NCBI GenBank assembly: GCA_947044365.1
Contig: OX345636.1
Span: forward strand, 36,357,212 to 36,421,211
DNA length: 64,000 bases
From: Petrosia ficiformis
Taxonomy: Eukaryota; Porifera; Demospongiae; Haplosclerida; Petrosiidae
Direction of reading: 5' to 3'
The position numbers and the translations under genes were made by a program. The notes below the pieces were generated by a model. The model worked only from the letters and a program-made list of their open reading frames with translations. It had not been told where the DNA came from and did not search any database. Below are positions 33,926-46,177 of the stretch, one piece after another (within the stretch, counting starts at the first letter, position 1; the number at the start of each line of letters is the position of its first letter).

Positions 33926-35338
33926 ATGGAGGAGAGTGTTATCCTAGAAGCAGTGCAAAACGCAGCCAAGACGCTAGGGTATTCTACCCTGAAGGAAAAG
34001 CAGAAAGACGTGATACTAAATTTTTTGTCAGGAAACGATGTATTTGCCGTCTTGCCGACTGGTTACGGCAAAAGCCTATGCTATACCTGTTTGCCAATGG
34101 CATTTGACAGGATTTTACGAACAAAAGGATCAATTGTAGTAGTAATAACTCCTTTAACTGCCATAATAAAGGATCAGGTCAGTGCCACGTATAGTATTTA
34201 AAAATTACATATACATTATATATATATATATACTCTAGGTGTCTTCTTTAACTGCCAAAGGGATAACTGCTGTCAGCATTTGTGGTGATGATAATGATGA
34301 TCAGCACAAAAAACATGGAGTTACCCAGGGTCGGTATCAACTAGTTTATTTCACACCTGAGGCACTTGTTTTGAGTCGTAGTTGGAGAAGAGTGTTGAAC
34401 AGTTGTGTATATGAAGAGCATTTGAAAGCACTTGTAATTGATGAAGCACACTGTGTGCAAAAATGGTTAGATCGAAATCAAATACATTATAATTATTCGT
34501 TTTGTTATTTTATTTTAACTACAGGGGAGAAACATTTCGTTCCGTATTGTTTCGTCTTGGCGAATTAAGAAGCCTTCTGCCTACAACTGTGTTTATTATG
34601 GCATTGACGGCTACAGCTACTGCAAAGCTTCGGAAGAGGGTTATCACAATTCTTGGCATGAGGAATCCAATTTTAACATATGTTTCACCTTGTAAACCCA
34701 ACATAGTCTATAAAGTGGATATCTTTGATAATATTCATGACACATTTAAACCACTTCTAAACTTAATCAAGGAGGAACGGGTAAATTTGCCCAGAGTCAT
34801 TATTTATTGTCGGCGATATGAAGATTGCTCAAGTTTGTATTCGTATTTTAAAAGTGGTTTGGGGATAGATTTCATAGAACCAAAAGGCTCACCAGATATC
34901 ACAGAATTTAGAATCATCGACATGTATAGCAGTTGTACAGATGAAACTACAAAACAGCAAATAGTTGAATTATTTACTAAACCATCCCAGCTTCGTATAG
35001 TAATCGCAACTATTGCATTTGGTATGGGGATTGATTGTCCCGATGTCCATCATGTCATCCACTTAGGTCCATCCGATGATTTAGAGAGTTATGTACAGGA
35101 GACAGGAAGAGCAGGTAGAAATGGTTCGGTAGCTTATGTCACTCTTTTGAAAACTAAAGGATGCAAGAGATATGTTGATGATGGAATGCTGAGTTACTTA
35201 GAAAATACCAATCAATGTCGCAGAAAGATATTGTTTTCTGATATGGAGGGATATCACGCTGTACATACAGAAAAACCCTGTCTATGTTGTGACATTTGTG
35301 AAAAACAATGCAAATGTACTACTTGTTCATTCTTTTAA
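33926..35338 (+). CDS. RecQ-type DEAH/DExH helicase, three exons
   Basis: Exons 33926-34177, 34239-34465 and 34525-35338, joined in frame through GT-AG introns of about 60 bp. This gives about 430 residues starting MEESVILEAVQNAAKTLGYS. All helicase motifs are visible: LPTGYGKSLCY (Walker A), TPLTAIIKDQ (Ia), VIDEAHCVQKWG (II), ALTATATAKL (III), RVIIYCRRYEDC (IV), IATIAFGMGIDCPDV (V) and QETGRAGRNG (VI). The C-terminus has a short Cys cluster (CLCCDICEKQCKC), like a reduced RecQ zinc-binding region. Winged-helix and HRDC domains are absent, and host RecQ/RECQL proteins are longer. Lying inside a TIR element, it is probably transposon cargo aiding excision or repair (inference). The start ATG is the first in frame after the TIR. 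The frame appears intact. Confidence 0.85.
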
Positions 35339-35554
35339 TTTGTTTTTTGTCGTACATACTTATTAAAATAATGATCTATTATTATTGTACAATAATATTA
35401 TAACTGAAATGGTGGCTGATACATAAATTAAAATAAAATTCTACAATATATTATAATTAAATGCCTGATTGATATATATAATCACAATATATAGTCAACT
35501 ATTTCAGATGTTTCTTTATCCACTTGTGCAAATCATTCTCTGACATGTTGTTAA

Positions 35555-38336
35555 TCAAAGATTTAGGTTTGGGTAGACCGCACAGATGGGTAGCATATAC
35601 CTCCAACATCTTAGGACTCTTTCTCCATCTCCTTCCTTGATGGCATCACGAAAATTAAGATAAAAGCATCCAAGACTCAAAAGCTCAATAGAATGATCTT
35701 GAATAAGATCTACTCCTATACTCGTATCAGGTAAAGATGAATTATGAAAGCTGAATTTTATAAAGCTATCCACAACACTTTCACACAAGTCATGGATAAT
35801 CTTCTTTCTCACACTCTTTTCATACAACCATGCATCTGCTGTAACTATGCTATCTGATGGTGTTTCATCTAATGATGTCATCTTAAACTTCAACATGGTA
35901 GCAACTAAAATGTAACTGTGTATTACGGAAATGAAGAAGTCCTCACAATCATCAAAATTGTTTTTCGGTTTGGTGACATTAGTTCGGCCAAGTAAATTTC
36001 GTAGTTGATACAATGTCCCATGTTCAGCAGCAGATTGCTGTTTATAGAAAAATCTCCAAATCAACTAAATGTGAAACAGGACATATATATCTCAAAATTA
36101 AGAAAATAAGTGTTTAGTGCTCTCTCACCTCCAAAACATTTAATTTTGCATGCCAGTCCAGTGCAACTGTTTCAATACCTTCCAGACGGAGAACTGGATT
36201 ACGACCATTCATCCTAATACGCTGTGCACCCCTGCCTCTTTCAGCTGTTAAATGATCACCACCCATTATAACTCGGTGAAAAGTGGCATCACATAGAGTA
36301 GTAGCTGCTCCAATATACTCTTTCTCTTCACGTAAAGTGGGGACATATTCCTGTAGTTTTTCCATTATTTGTACCATTTCATCTCCTTTATTTTCATTTT
36401 TTGTAATCACACCCAGAGGAACCTGTTTCAATAAAACAAAAGATTAAAATTGTAGTAATGATAATAGTGCTTACTTACAACTTCAGATTTCTTGGACATC
36501 TCATCAGAGTAACGATGAGTGATGTGCCATTCGATTACATCACTAAAGCCAGTCTTAAAAAACAACATGTGTTTAGTAATAACACGTGAAACTAGTGTTA
36601 TGAAGTTATTCCTTAATGTGGTATCATCAGAAGCAGATGGGAGTATAGTACTAGCTTCCACATGATGTGGATGCGGTGTGTCCTGAAATGTTTGTAAATG
36701 ATCCAATGAAATCCTGTCCTTTAAAGCATAAGAATTGAAATAATGAAGAGATTTTGTGTGGTACTGATCACATCGTGTGTATCTAGGCTTCACAGTCTCA
36801 TCTAGATTATCACCAACAACAATAAACCCAAATCTCAGATCGTAATCAACAGCTGGTTGTTGGTCAGTATCTGTAACTAGTGGTTGCTTATCTGACTTAT
36901 TATCAGAGTTATGTGTTACATGTATTTCATCTGATGAGAGATCATTAGACGAGCTACAAGAGTCAGACATTGGTGATACCTGGAGATATTCATCTGATGA
37001 ATGTTGTAGAGGTATTTGTGTTATTTCATCATCAGATTCTGCACTACTAAGGTGACAATCTTCATCACTTGAGATGTTAACTGATGGTATTAAATGTGTC
37101 ACAGTGTTAATCTATAATAATAGGACAAATATTGACACCTATAGTGATAGACTTATATTAATTATACTTGTTAAACTTACTTGTTGTGTGGTAATGTCAT
37201 TTTTCAATTCATTCATCCAAGTAATAACTTTATCATCATGATTTCTACCGAGATTCACCATTAAACGAATTGTTGACTTGTGAGACATTGATATTCCCAT
37301 TTTCTGAAGCCTGCAATAAACCTACAATCACCATGAATAATAACTTAATTACATTAGTGAGAATTAACTTACCATCTTTGAGGCATGACCAGCATATAGT
37401 ATTATGGAAACAATTTTCTGAAGAACATTCATTTTATCAAATCTAAACTTCAAAAGTACAGAAGCACATGTTGCAATAACTGCATTTCTGTTATCTCTAG
37501 GACGGCAAGTACGAGTAAGTTCCTTTAAGATATTCAAGAAGATCGGAGCATGAGCAGTTAGTTCATTAACAAGGGACTCCCAATGAAACTCATGCTTATC
37601 TTGTAAAAGATTGGAACGTAAAAGAGAGTTTGTGCTATCTGAACACAAAGTTTTCAGTTCACGTCTTAGAAGGACACCAAGCTGAATGATCACATACTTC
37701 CGAACCTCTTGAGATTTCATGCACTCTTCAGCAATACTTTTGTTGCTTTTTCTTGCAACAGCTTTACCTAGTCGTTTACGTTTGGGAGTGAGGATGTGGG
37801 TTCGCTGCTCAGAAATGTGTACCTGTATAGTTGTAATCAAGTAACTTTTGCAATTATATATATCAATTGTAATTATTATAATAATATAATTATAATTATT
37901 ATAATACATCATATGGATTTCTTACAGCAACAGAGGGGGAACCACCTCCAGAAACAAACAGTTGAGGTCGTTTGGGTTTTGATACAACAGTAGGAACTGT
38001 AGGATTCCTTCTTTTCCTAGTCACAACTGGGAGACTCAGTGTAGCATTTATAGCATCTTCTATATTTTTCTCTACACTGTCCTTTAGCTTCATAAACCTT
38101 TCTATGGCAGAGAAACATGTCCTACACATTCTATGTTTGTCTTGCAAAGTCTGAATAAAGGTACTACATTCTTCAGCTTCCATCCCATGACTTCTCAATT
38201 TCTTTAAAACAATATCTTTCCATACCATCACAACAGATTTCGAAGAATCACTTAATAAGTTTCTTCTGTCGCTGGTTCTGTTGCTAATGTCGTCTCCACA
38301 ACCAACACAGAGAATAACATCTGGCCCAGACGCCAT
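35555..38336 (-). CDS. DUF6589-family protein, six exons, probable transposase with shortened C-terminus
   Basis: Exons (minus): 38336-37926, 37822-37373, 37321-37181, 37111-36479, 36422-36129 and 36064-35555. All join in phase 0, giving about 813 residues. The N-terminus has a Cys pattern (CVGCGD ... CRTCF) like a zinc finger, then a basic KRKR stretch. The middle carries VYCRLQKMGISMSHKSTIR and an acidic Ser-rich region. Exons 5-6 show the DUF6589 core: VPLGVITKNENKGDEMVQI, IMGGDHLTAERGRGAQRIR, DWHAKL and EHGTLYQLRNLLGRTNV. The frame ends soon after GDGERVLRCWRYMLPI. The next bases read sensibly in another frame (LINNMSENDLHKWIKKHLK, stop near 35505). A deletion may therefore have removed the C-terminal part of the domain. 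DUF6589 function is not established; the role as transposase is inference from context. Confidence 0.75.
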
Positions 38337-38424
38337 CGCCTCTAGATATAATAATAATTGGGAGGCGTTTAATTAAGTTTCTTCACTTACTTTATACAAA
38401 GTAGCCCCACCTCAATCAACATTC

Positions 38425-38567
38425 CAGCGTGTACGAGTGGTATATGCTAGTGTCCCCAGACCACTTCCTCCCTCTTAGCGAAGTGGGCGGCTACGCCAGA
38501 CTAGTATATGCTAGTGTCCCCAGACCACTTCCTCCCTCTTAGCGAAGTGGGCGGCTACGCCAGACTA
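38425..38567 (-). repeat. Right TIR of the RecQ/DUF6589 element, outer part duplicated
   Basis: 38425-38504 matches the left TIR inverted. 38505-38567 repeats its outer 64 bp in tandem (TATATGCTAGTGTCCCC ... CGCCAGACTA). Confidence 0.9.
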
Positions 38568-38816
38568 GCAAGAAGCTAGACTAGAAACTGGTTGGAGTAA
38601 CATCCGCCCACGGAAAAGACTAAAACCTTAAATATCAGAAATTTGCTGAAATTCGAGTAATAAATTTGTTTCAAACACACAAAATTACAGTAATAGCTGT
38701 TAAAAAAATAGGCATTTCACTACTGCCATTATAAAATATACATTAAAAAATTATTTGTTATATATACTGTAAAAAAAATAGCTATATGTTTTGCTAATCT
38801 GGCCTCACAATTATAA

Positions 38817-39343
38817 TTATATTATGTTAGTAACATATTTTTTGAGGTTGTCGTCGATGACTTTTCTTGCTTCCTTAGCATCTTTGGAAATTTTCTCCAA
38901 TACTTCCATGTCAGCTTCCCATAGCATCTCACCATTTATTTTGTGGTGCAAAATTATTTCAGCTGCACTTTTGAGTACTTCAAACTGGCGACAGAATTCT
39001 GCTGTCTCAGGAGGTTGACATTTTACACCAAGTGGACTAATAGCCTGACCTTCAAACTCTCTCATCACGGAAAATTTGAAATGCAAAAACGCCACAGGAT
39101 TTTTTTTCATTCCGAGAAGATGTTTGAGTTGTTTATCTGGTAAATTGGATATACTAGCTCCATTAACCTCCATATCTTCTGCAGATTCTACGTATTCCTC
39201 ATCGATACCTAGTTTTCTCATAAATTCTGCAACCTCTTTCACACTTAAATCAATTAAACCTACAGTGGTATTACAAATGAATATTCTTATAATCAGTAGT
39301 ATGAAAAACATACTTTTGTCTTGATTTGTAGGTGTAATGTTTT
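38817..39343 (-). CDS. SAM-domain protein, last two exons
   Basis: Minus strand. The final exon, 39259-38817, encodes a SAM domain: LSVKEVAEFMRKLGIDEEYV, then INGLPDKQLKHLLGM-like sequence (actual SISNLPDKQLKHLLGMKKN). An alpha-helical tail of about 75 residues follows, ending in a TAA. A 30-bp exon at 39343-39314 (encoding NITPTNQDK) with a GTATGT donor fits its phase. SAM domains mediate protein-protein or RNA contacts. Sponge and cnidarian genomes have many such genes. The gene could end here, or this could be the 3' end of the long minus-strand gene upstream beyond the hAT element. The sequence does not decide. Confidence 0.6.
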
Positions 39344-39992
39344 CTGTGTGGGAGGTAATATTATTAATTATAATTAATTTTAGTTTAATTTGATAAAGAA
39401 TAATTTTATAACCTAGTATTTAGATTTCAGAATCATTTTTTTTTGCAGCATTCAACATAAGATCATGATTAAGTACGATTTTAATAATAATATTTTTCCA
39501 AAGAGAACAATGCATAAATAATTCTACATCATTAGCAGTACACTTTCGGGTGTCACTAGTATATAGTATACATAATTAATCATTAATTTGGTCACAATAA
39601 TAAGTATAATTATGCTTTTTGTATGCATGTTATGATCATTGATTGTTCTTGGGCAGTAGTAATTGTTTTGTGGCCTGCAATCGTGTGTCACGGTGGAATG
39701 GTGTTAGATAAATACGTATTTTATGCTGGATAAGGAAGTTGTACCATTCAAGGGGCTCGGTCAATTAATAGGCATGGCACAATATAGAGTGCACGCTTGA
39801 GGTTTACAGACCAGCAAGAAGAAAACTGCTGTAGCTTACAAACAAACAATCTGTTCTAGCTGAAATATATGATTATCTATACAATTCTACAAGAACCTTT
39901 AAAACATAATAACTATTGGATAACAACTATTTTGTTTTGTTTGAGGCATGAGAAGTTCGGCTTTCTTTTCAATTAGATAAAAAGAGTTCAAT
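39344..39992. other. No supported gene
   Basis: AT-rich. It ends at the target duplication of the hAT element at 40001. Likely intron or intergenic. Confidence 0.4.
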
Positions 39993-40000
39993 ATTAATTT

Positions 40001-42168
40001 CATAGGCATAGGAACCCATAGGGCAGGGGGGGGGGCTTTAGCCCCACCATTTGAAATTGTGGAGGGGCTTAGCCCCACCAAATTTTTTGCATGCCTAATA
40101 ATAGCCTTCATGCTTCATTTCATCATTCCATTCATCATTGTGATGTACAATGTGGCGGCTGATTAACACTGTTTTTAGACTAGATCACATGACTTAAACT
40201 AAAAGCACATGATCTTAGCTAGTTAAGTAGGACTGTCAACTAATGTCAAAGTGTCAACTTTAGAAGTATCTAGAAGATTCAAAAATGCACAGATCTCTTA
40301 TCATTTTTTTCCTAATCCCAAGAAACCTAGATATGATGATAATGGTCAAGATAATGATAGTAATGATAATGACAGTAGTGGTGATGAATTAGTTGATAAT
40401 GTTCAAGAAAAGGAAGTCAGTGAAGTCCACGAAGTTTGTGAAGATAGTCAAGATAGTGAAGATACTACTCATACTAGATCTACATGTGACACAGTTTGTG
40501 ATATTACTACAGTTAATAGCTCACAGCTGCCAGAAAACATGTGTGAAGGGGAATGTTGTAGGCCTGATAGAATTGAACCTTATCAACCAAAACAAGTTGA
40601 TCTATCAATCAGCATAAAACATCAAGGTCAGCAGAAACGATCATTTCAGACAACTTGGTTTAATAAATACAAATGGCTAACATATTGCCGTTCTAAAAAT
40701 GTCAGTTTCTGCTTCATTTGTCGAAAAGTAAGGCAACTGGGTATGCTTGCATTTAATAAAAGAGCTGAAGATGCTTTTGTTACAATAGGATTTCAAAATT
40801 GGAAAAATGCTACCACAAGGTTTAGAAACCACGAAAAGAGTGATAGTCATAAGGAGTCATATATGAAATACACAGCTCTTAAGTCTCCAGGAGTTGATAC
40901 GTTGATTAGTAATGACACTTTGAGAGAACAAGACATTAGAAGACAAATGCTACTGAAACAGTTATCATCATTACGTTTCTTAGCAAGGCAGGGTCTACCT
41001 TTTCGTGGCCACACAGAAACCGAGGGGAATTTTTATCAGCTTATGAGTTTAAGAGCTAATGATGATAATCATCTACAACATTGGTTATGTTCACAAAAAT
41101 ACATGTCACCTGAGATACAATTACCATCTTTAAAGCCCCTATGTCCAACAAGATGGACTGTTAGGACAGGTGCTATTGATGCTGTTCTAAAAAACTACTT
41201 AGTTATACAGCAAACTTTGGAGGAAATACGTGAAGAATCTAGTGGTGATATTTCATCAAAGTCATCAGGATTGATTTCTCTAATGGACAAATTTGATATG
41301 TACTTTGGATTGAAATTGTCTCATATAGTTTTTGTTGCTATTGAACAATTAGCTACCACCCTCCAAGCCAAAGATGTCAATGCTCAGATCTGCACTGGAG
41401 CTGTCAATGCAACCAAATCATTTTTACAGAGACAGAGAGATGACAGTGCCTTTACAAGCTTTTTTGATTCGGTTACTGAAGAAAGTACTGACACCACAGA
41501 CATTCCAAAGCTACCAAGAAAATGCAAAGTACCTAGACGTTTCGATAATGGTACTAGACAGCAACATCATTTCAAGTCACCAACAGAATATTTTAGGCAG
41601 CAGTACTTTCAGGTGTTTGATGTACTTATTCAAGAATTAGAGCGTCGATTTGATCAGGAAAGTTTCCATTTACTACAGGACCTTGAAACAATATTTGTAG
41701 AAGGGTGCAATGGAAAGAAGATAGTTGTTTCTGAAACTTTATAGTACAGATATTGACTTTGATCGCCTACATTTGCAAATGAGTATGTTACCAGATTTAG
41801 TTAAAACAGAGAACCAAAATCGAAATGTACCCATTAAACAAGTTTCTACCATTTCCACTGTATGTGAGCTGTTTAATTCAAATTCCTTTGCAAAATCAAT
41901 GTTCAATGAAGTTCATAAGTTACTTCTAATTTATCTAACTGTTCCAATGACGTCTGCCACAGCAGAAAGGTCCTTCTCTGCACTTCGAAGATTAAAATCC
42001 TACATAACTTTACTGCATACTCATAAAAGTAAAACGGATGAACTTAATTTATTAAGCATTGCAAAACTATTTGTAAACTCTAATTCTAGACGTCAATCCT
42101 TTTTTGGCAATTATAATTACATAAATCCATTTAGCCCCACCATCTTCACATTCATTCCTACGCCTATG
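40001..42168 (+). mobile_element. hAT transposon (ZMYM1/TTF-finger type) with perfect 8-bp target duplication
   Basis: Flanked by ATTAATTT on both sides (39993-40000 and 42169-42176). The inverted ends are CATAGGCATAGGAA and TTCCTACGCCTATG (one mismatch). Subterminal TTAGCCCCACC occurs in both halves. It carries one transposase gene on the plus strand. Confidence 0.9.
40251..42168 (+). pseudogene. ZMYM1-like hAT transposase with internal deletion and one frameshift
   Basis: The first frame, 40251-41744, has an acidic N-terminus, then a TTF-type zinc finger (FNKYKWLTYCRSKNVSFCFI, CRKVRQLG, then a HEKSDSHKE His motif). The start of the DUF4371/hAT region follows (LARQGLPFRGHTETEGNFYQ). After LQHWLCSQKYMSPEIQ the frame jumps to LPSLKPLCPTRWTVR. 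In related proteins about 150-200 residues holding the first catalytic Asp residues lie between these, so an in-frame deletion is likely. A frameshift near 41730 leads into the second frame (from 41725) with the dimerisation domain: LTVPMTSATAERSFSALRRL. The open frame runs past the right TIR to 42236. The copy is inactive as a transposase. Confidence 0.85.
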
Positions 42169-42267
42169 ATTAATTTCAAATATAAGTCAAACTGTTTAAG
42201 CAACACTAAATGTCAAACAATTACAAGACTATAATTGACAGTTGTTTACATTTTGGGGCTGCAATAC

Positions 42268-44773
42268 CTGAGAAAGAATCTGGAGTTTCTGTACAGTTGA
42301 TATTGAGCAATGATGGCAGGACTTCATTAGAAATTTTGTCATCCCATGTCTGGTAACTATCAGCAGTATCAGCTTCATGTTTTTTGCTTAGGTCTGCCTG
42401 GATTCTATAAAGTTAATGAGAAACAATTATATAATTATATTATATATATAATTCCAAAAACATCTGGTACCATCCGTCCATAGAAGAATATAAAAGAATG
42501 AGCTTTGTAATTTTTAGCAAGAAGCTCATCTATTTATAACAACAGGAGTGCATTACTGGAAGGATCAGCTATATAAATTCCATGTCAATCTTTGTCGAAT
42601 GAACCTACTTAAAGATGATGATATTCATGAAGTTGTAGATGTCAACATACATGCACTAAGCTGTATGCCTGACTTATTCTAAACTTACTGCACAATACAC
42701 ACAGTTAAAATCCCAGCACAATTATCTTCCTTTACAATACTTTTTTTTGGCAATGATTAATTTGTGATTCCTAAAAATAAAATAAATAATGTGATGATCC
42801 ACATCTGCACACTTCATCTCTCTATTTCGTTAACTATATCTGAAGTTTACTGCCTTTTGGTTGCAGTTGTTGTTAAAATGTAGAAGTTATACAGGCTAGT
42901 AAAGAGGTGGCATTGCCTGTGGGATAACTATACTTTCAAGTGCTTGCTTTGCTCTCTCCCTGATAATAGCAAAGTTTAAATTTGATATCAATGGCTGTCT
43001 CAATAACACTTCTATCCTGCAAAGTAAGTTAGAATCTTATAGAGCTGAAAAGATTTCGATATTTAGCGCTGCATTGCACAATTAAATTTTTGCACGTTGC
43101 AAATAGGGTGTGTGTTTACCCTTCAACTGCACAATTTTCTTCTTTTGTGGTATCACAGGATGAATAATTATGTTATTGGGTTCCTCTATCAGTAGGTTCT
43201 GTGACACAATTACAACTGTACTATTCATTTGGAACATTTTGTCAATTGTCCAAGTTGTTGCTGCTTCAGTAAACAACAGTGTGTTTTATAGCTTGAAGAC
43301 AAATCAACACAATCATATTTTCACTTCTTTCATGGTGGAATGAAGCTATATAAATATGTTGAAATAGGTATCCTTAACAACAGGAAATGCTTACTGTGCT
43401 TTCCCCTTTTCTCCTAAAATGTAGTGGTTCTGCTTTGCTTACTCTATGCTTGTCGCATTCTGTGAAATTTGTTCAACAGAAGTTGGCATAGCATTTTAGA
43501 TAGCAGTTATACAATTCTTCCCTGCCTTTGGTGGGATTTATGTACTCCAGGTAGCATTGAAAGCAATCATACTACTCTCTAGTACATTTGTTTTTATTTT
43601 TTAAGCCTATGGTATAACGGATGGAAATTCTGAGGTGCTGAATTTACTCATGAAAAAAGGAATTTATACTAAATTGGGTGTGAATACATATAGCAACATG
43701 TAATGTCCTTCATTGAATCAGAAATTATGTTTAAAATTCTTTTCATAATAATTAATGGTGTCTATAATGTATTATTGAAAGCTAACATGTTTACCTATCT
43801 AGTCCCTGATAACCTATCATGACTGATATCTGTGACATTGGACCCAATGCACTTTGGGCATCCCATATGGCGAGGTAAGTGAATCCCTTAAGACCTACAA
43901 TTTGAGGGCCAGGGCATGCTCCCCATCACATGAGACACACACATTAATGGACTGCCAATAACTACTTTTAGTCCCAAATGCAGCTAAAAAATCACAAGCT
44001 TTTTGGACTTTTAAAATGTCTTGCCACTGAGGAATATGTGAGCACATGGGCCTATCCCTATACATGTGGGAGGGTAGCTGGACATTTCTCATCAAATGAG
44101 GGTGAATTCTGCCTGGATACAATTTTATTCAAATAGTTTAATGTCATATTAACATTTACCAACTCTACAACTTAGAAAGGAATACATATAAAATGTGTAT
44201 ATAATTAGAGTATGTATTGTAGTTGAAAAACATAAACTATCTCCAAAAAAATTTACAAAAGCTACAATTATGTATGGAAGCTTGTTTTGATTAGTTGCTG
44301 GAAGACAGCGACAATCTGTGTTTGGTATAGCTACACTGAAATCTCATGTTTAACTTAGGAATCAATTCAGGAGGGTGGGGTGCATTAGCACCTTCTTTTT
44401 CTACTTCTTAAAGAGACTAATAGCTACTTGAATGTATAGTGCACCTGTTTGTGACCAAAGTAACTGCTATTTCAGTGAAACATACTGAAAGGTGTGACTT
44501 AATAATCAACAATCTCATCAAACATTATTTTGCATATAATTACATATACGTAAATACATAATACATGTATGTATGCTTATTGGTAAGCTTAGCAAAGCAA
44601 CTCAATGAATAGATTTTAAATTTGGAATAACGTTATGAAGTAGTTTATTGGTTTAATAGCTCTTACTTTCTGAGCGCAAGACGTAATTTTACATAGTGAC
44701 AGACATTAACATCTGGAAGGAAATCCACTGCTTCAACTTTCAGTTTTTCAATTAGAAACAACTTGAGTGATGA
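42268..44773 (-). CDS. Probable 3'-side exons of the long minus-strand gene
   Basis: Two blocks have good splice borders. 44773-44667 is 107 bp (SSLKLFLIEKLKVEAVDFLP ... KLRLALRK) with a CAACAG acceptor and a GTAAGA donor. 42404-42268 is 137 bp (contains SKKHEADTADSYQTWDDKI) with a TTTATAG acceptor and a GTATTG donor. They lie downstream of the RNF213-like exons on the same strand and are probably part of it, but the connection is inferred. A 75-codon minus frame at 43895-44122 has no borders and is not counted. The rest of the interval is intron-like AT-rich DNA. Confidence 0.4.
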
Positions 44774-45291
44774 CTGTTGTTAATGAACAAAACACATGTA
44801 ATAGTCTTAAACTGATTTCTTTTTTGTTCTTACTGATGTTTTATTTTCTGCAGCCATGCTCCTCATTGAAAGTTCACACTGAGCTAAAACTTGATTTACT
44901 CTTTTTATCTTTAGCAAACATTCATATGCTTTGCCTGTCATATAAAAAATACAAACACAATAATTATATATAAGAGGAATCTTTCTATTCCAAATAATAG
45001 CAGTAACTTGTCACAATTACTAGGCTAAAATCAATTATTAGAATTATATTATATTATATATGGCATATAGGTCTTCCTATGATATATGGTCAATGCCTTT
45101 CCATGATGATCTGTGATGAGCTGCATTTATACTTCTGTGTGACTATGTGTAATGTATGTGTATGTATGTTATTGTATTTGTGTCTTTATGTGTATTTGTG
45201 TGTGGTTGTGCTACATATGTGTTATGATGTGTATGTATTTATGTGTTTATAAGTATGCATGTGTGGGAGTAGGTATGGTAATACATTTTTA
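44774..45291. other. Intron-like stretch with TG-rich low complexity
   Basis: Variable TGTGTATGT-type repeats near 45135-45270. No coding signal. Confidence 0.5.
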
Positions 45292-45975
45292 ACCATCGCC
45301 CACATAGGTGGAGTGGAGGGTTACTGTAATCAGATGTTTTGTCTGTCTCACTGTATATAAACAAACTTTCTGGGCAACAAACAACATTGGGACTTTGTTC
45401 AAGCTACCAAATGAATCAGATGTGAAATTATACAAGGATCAAAATAAAAGACAGGCTTTTTCTAAAACCTTTTGGTTCTAAAGTTATGACAACTTTTACA
45501 ACTCACGATTGCCATTTCATAACTTTCTGAAGACATCTGCTAGCAAAAGAGTACATGGAAACTGAAATTAACTTGTTTGAAGGCTATCGCTGTCAAATTA
45601 CAGCTTTGAAATCAAGTATAATAGAAGTAATGGCTCCTATAACATCAAGCTGGTTCTAAGCTTTCTGCCATGATGGTCAATTTATAGCTCTACCTATTTA
45701 ATTTCATGCTGATGATTGAAGCCAAAAACCGTAAAACTGTTTACTATTTCATTTAATTAATGCTAGGAATTATGTAGGACTGGTATGGATTAGAAATGGT
45801 ATATAACACACAGACACATACATGCACATAATTATACAATACAATCTGAGTATCATAATTATTATTATAGTCAAGTCAGTATTGTCTGCAATTATTTGTC
45901 AGTGATTATTGTTCCTGTTTCTCAAACACATTTGTGGTGATGGTTCTGCACTGCTAGTGCATTCATTCAGTGGTG
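45292..45975 (+). repeat. Dispersed repeat family A, full-size copy
   Basis: Shares ACATTGGGACTTTG, AAATTATACAAGGAT and the GTGGTGATGGTTCTGCACT-type end with 14567-15180. Inserted within the intron region of the minus-strand gene. Confidence 0.65.
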
Positions 45976-46177
45976 TAATTACTATTTTATATTACTGCGT
46001 TATTTATATAAAACTGAAATAATAACATCCCTTGACCAGCCCTTGGAGTTATAGAAAATTGCAGGACGTTTTCATGCAATTTACTTGAAAGAAGAGAGGC
46101 AAAACATATATAATTATACATGATATATATATATATAACAGCAATTGACACTGCATCATACGTAATAACGCCATTAC

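Larger units (their letters stand above)
33764..38567. mobile_element. 4.8-kb TIR transposon with RecQ-type helicase and DUF6589 gene
   Basis: Inverted repeats of about 79 bp (33764-33842; 38425-38504, with its outer 64 bp duplicated to 38567) bound the unit. They end in TAGTCTGGCGTAGCC and its inverse. A perfect 9-bp direct repeat GCAAGAAGC flanks it (33755-33763 and 38568-38576). If the ends are drawn as CTAG...CTAG, the duplication would be 7 bp. Inside, a helicase gene on the plus strand starts 83 bp after the left TIR. A six-exon gene on the minus strand starts about 90 bp before the right TIR. The two converge, with stops at 35338 and 35555. Nothing else fits in the unit, so its mobility presumably depends on one of these two proteins. 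DUF6589 is the likely transposase (inference). Confidence 0.85.

Noticed and set aside
43895..44122. 75-codon minus-strand frame (contains CVSCDGEHALAL)
   Set aside because: No splice borders and no recognisable domain. It could be an old transposon piece but cannot be supported.
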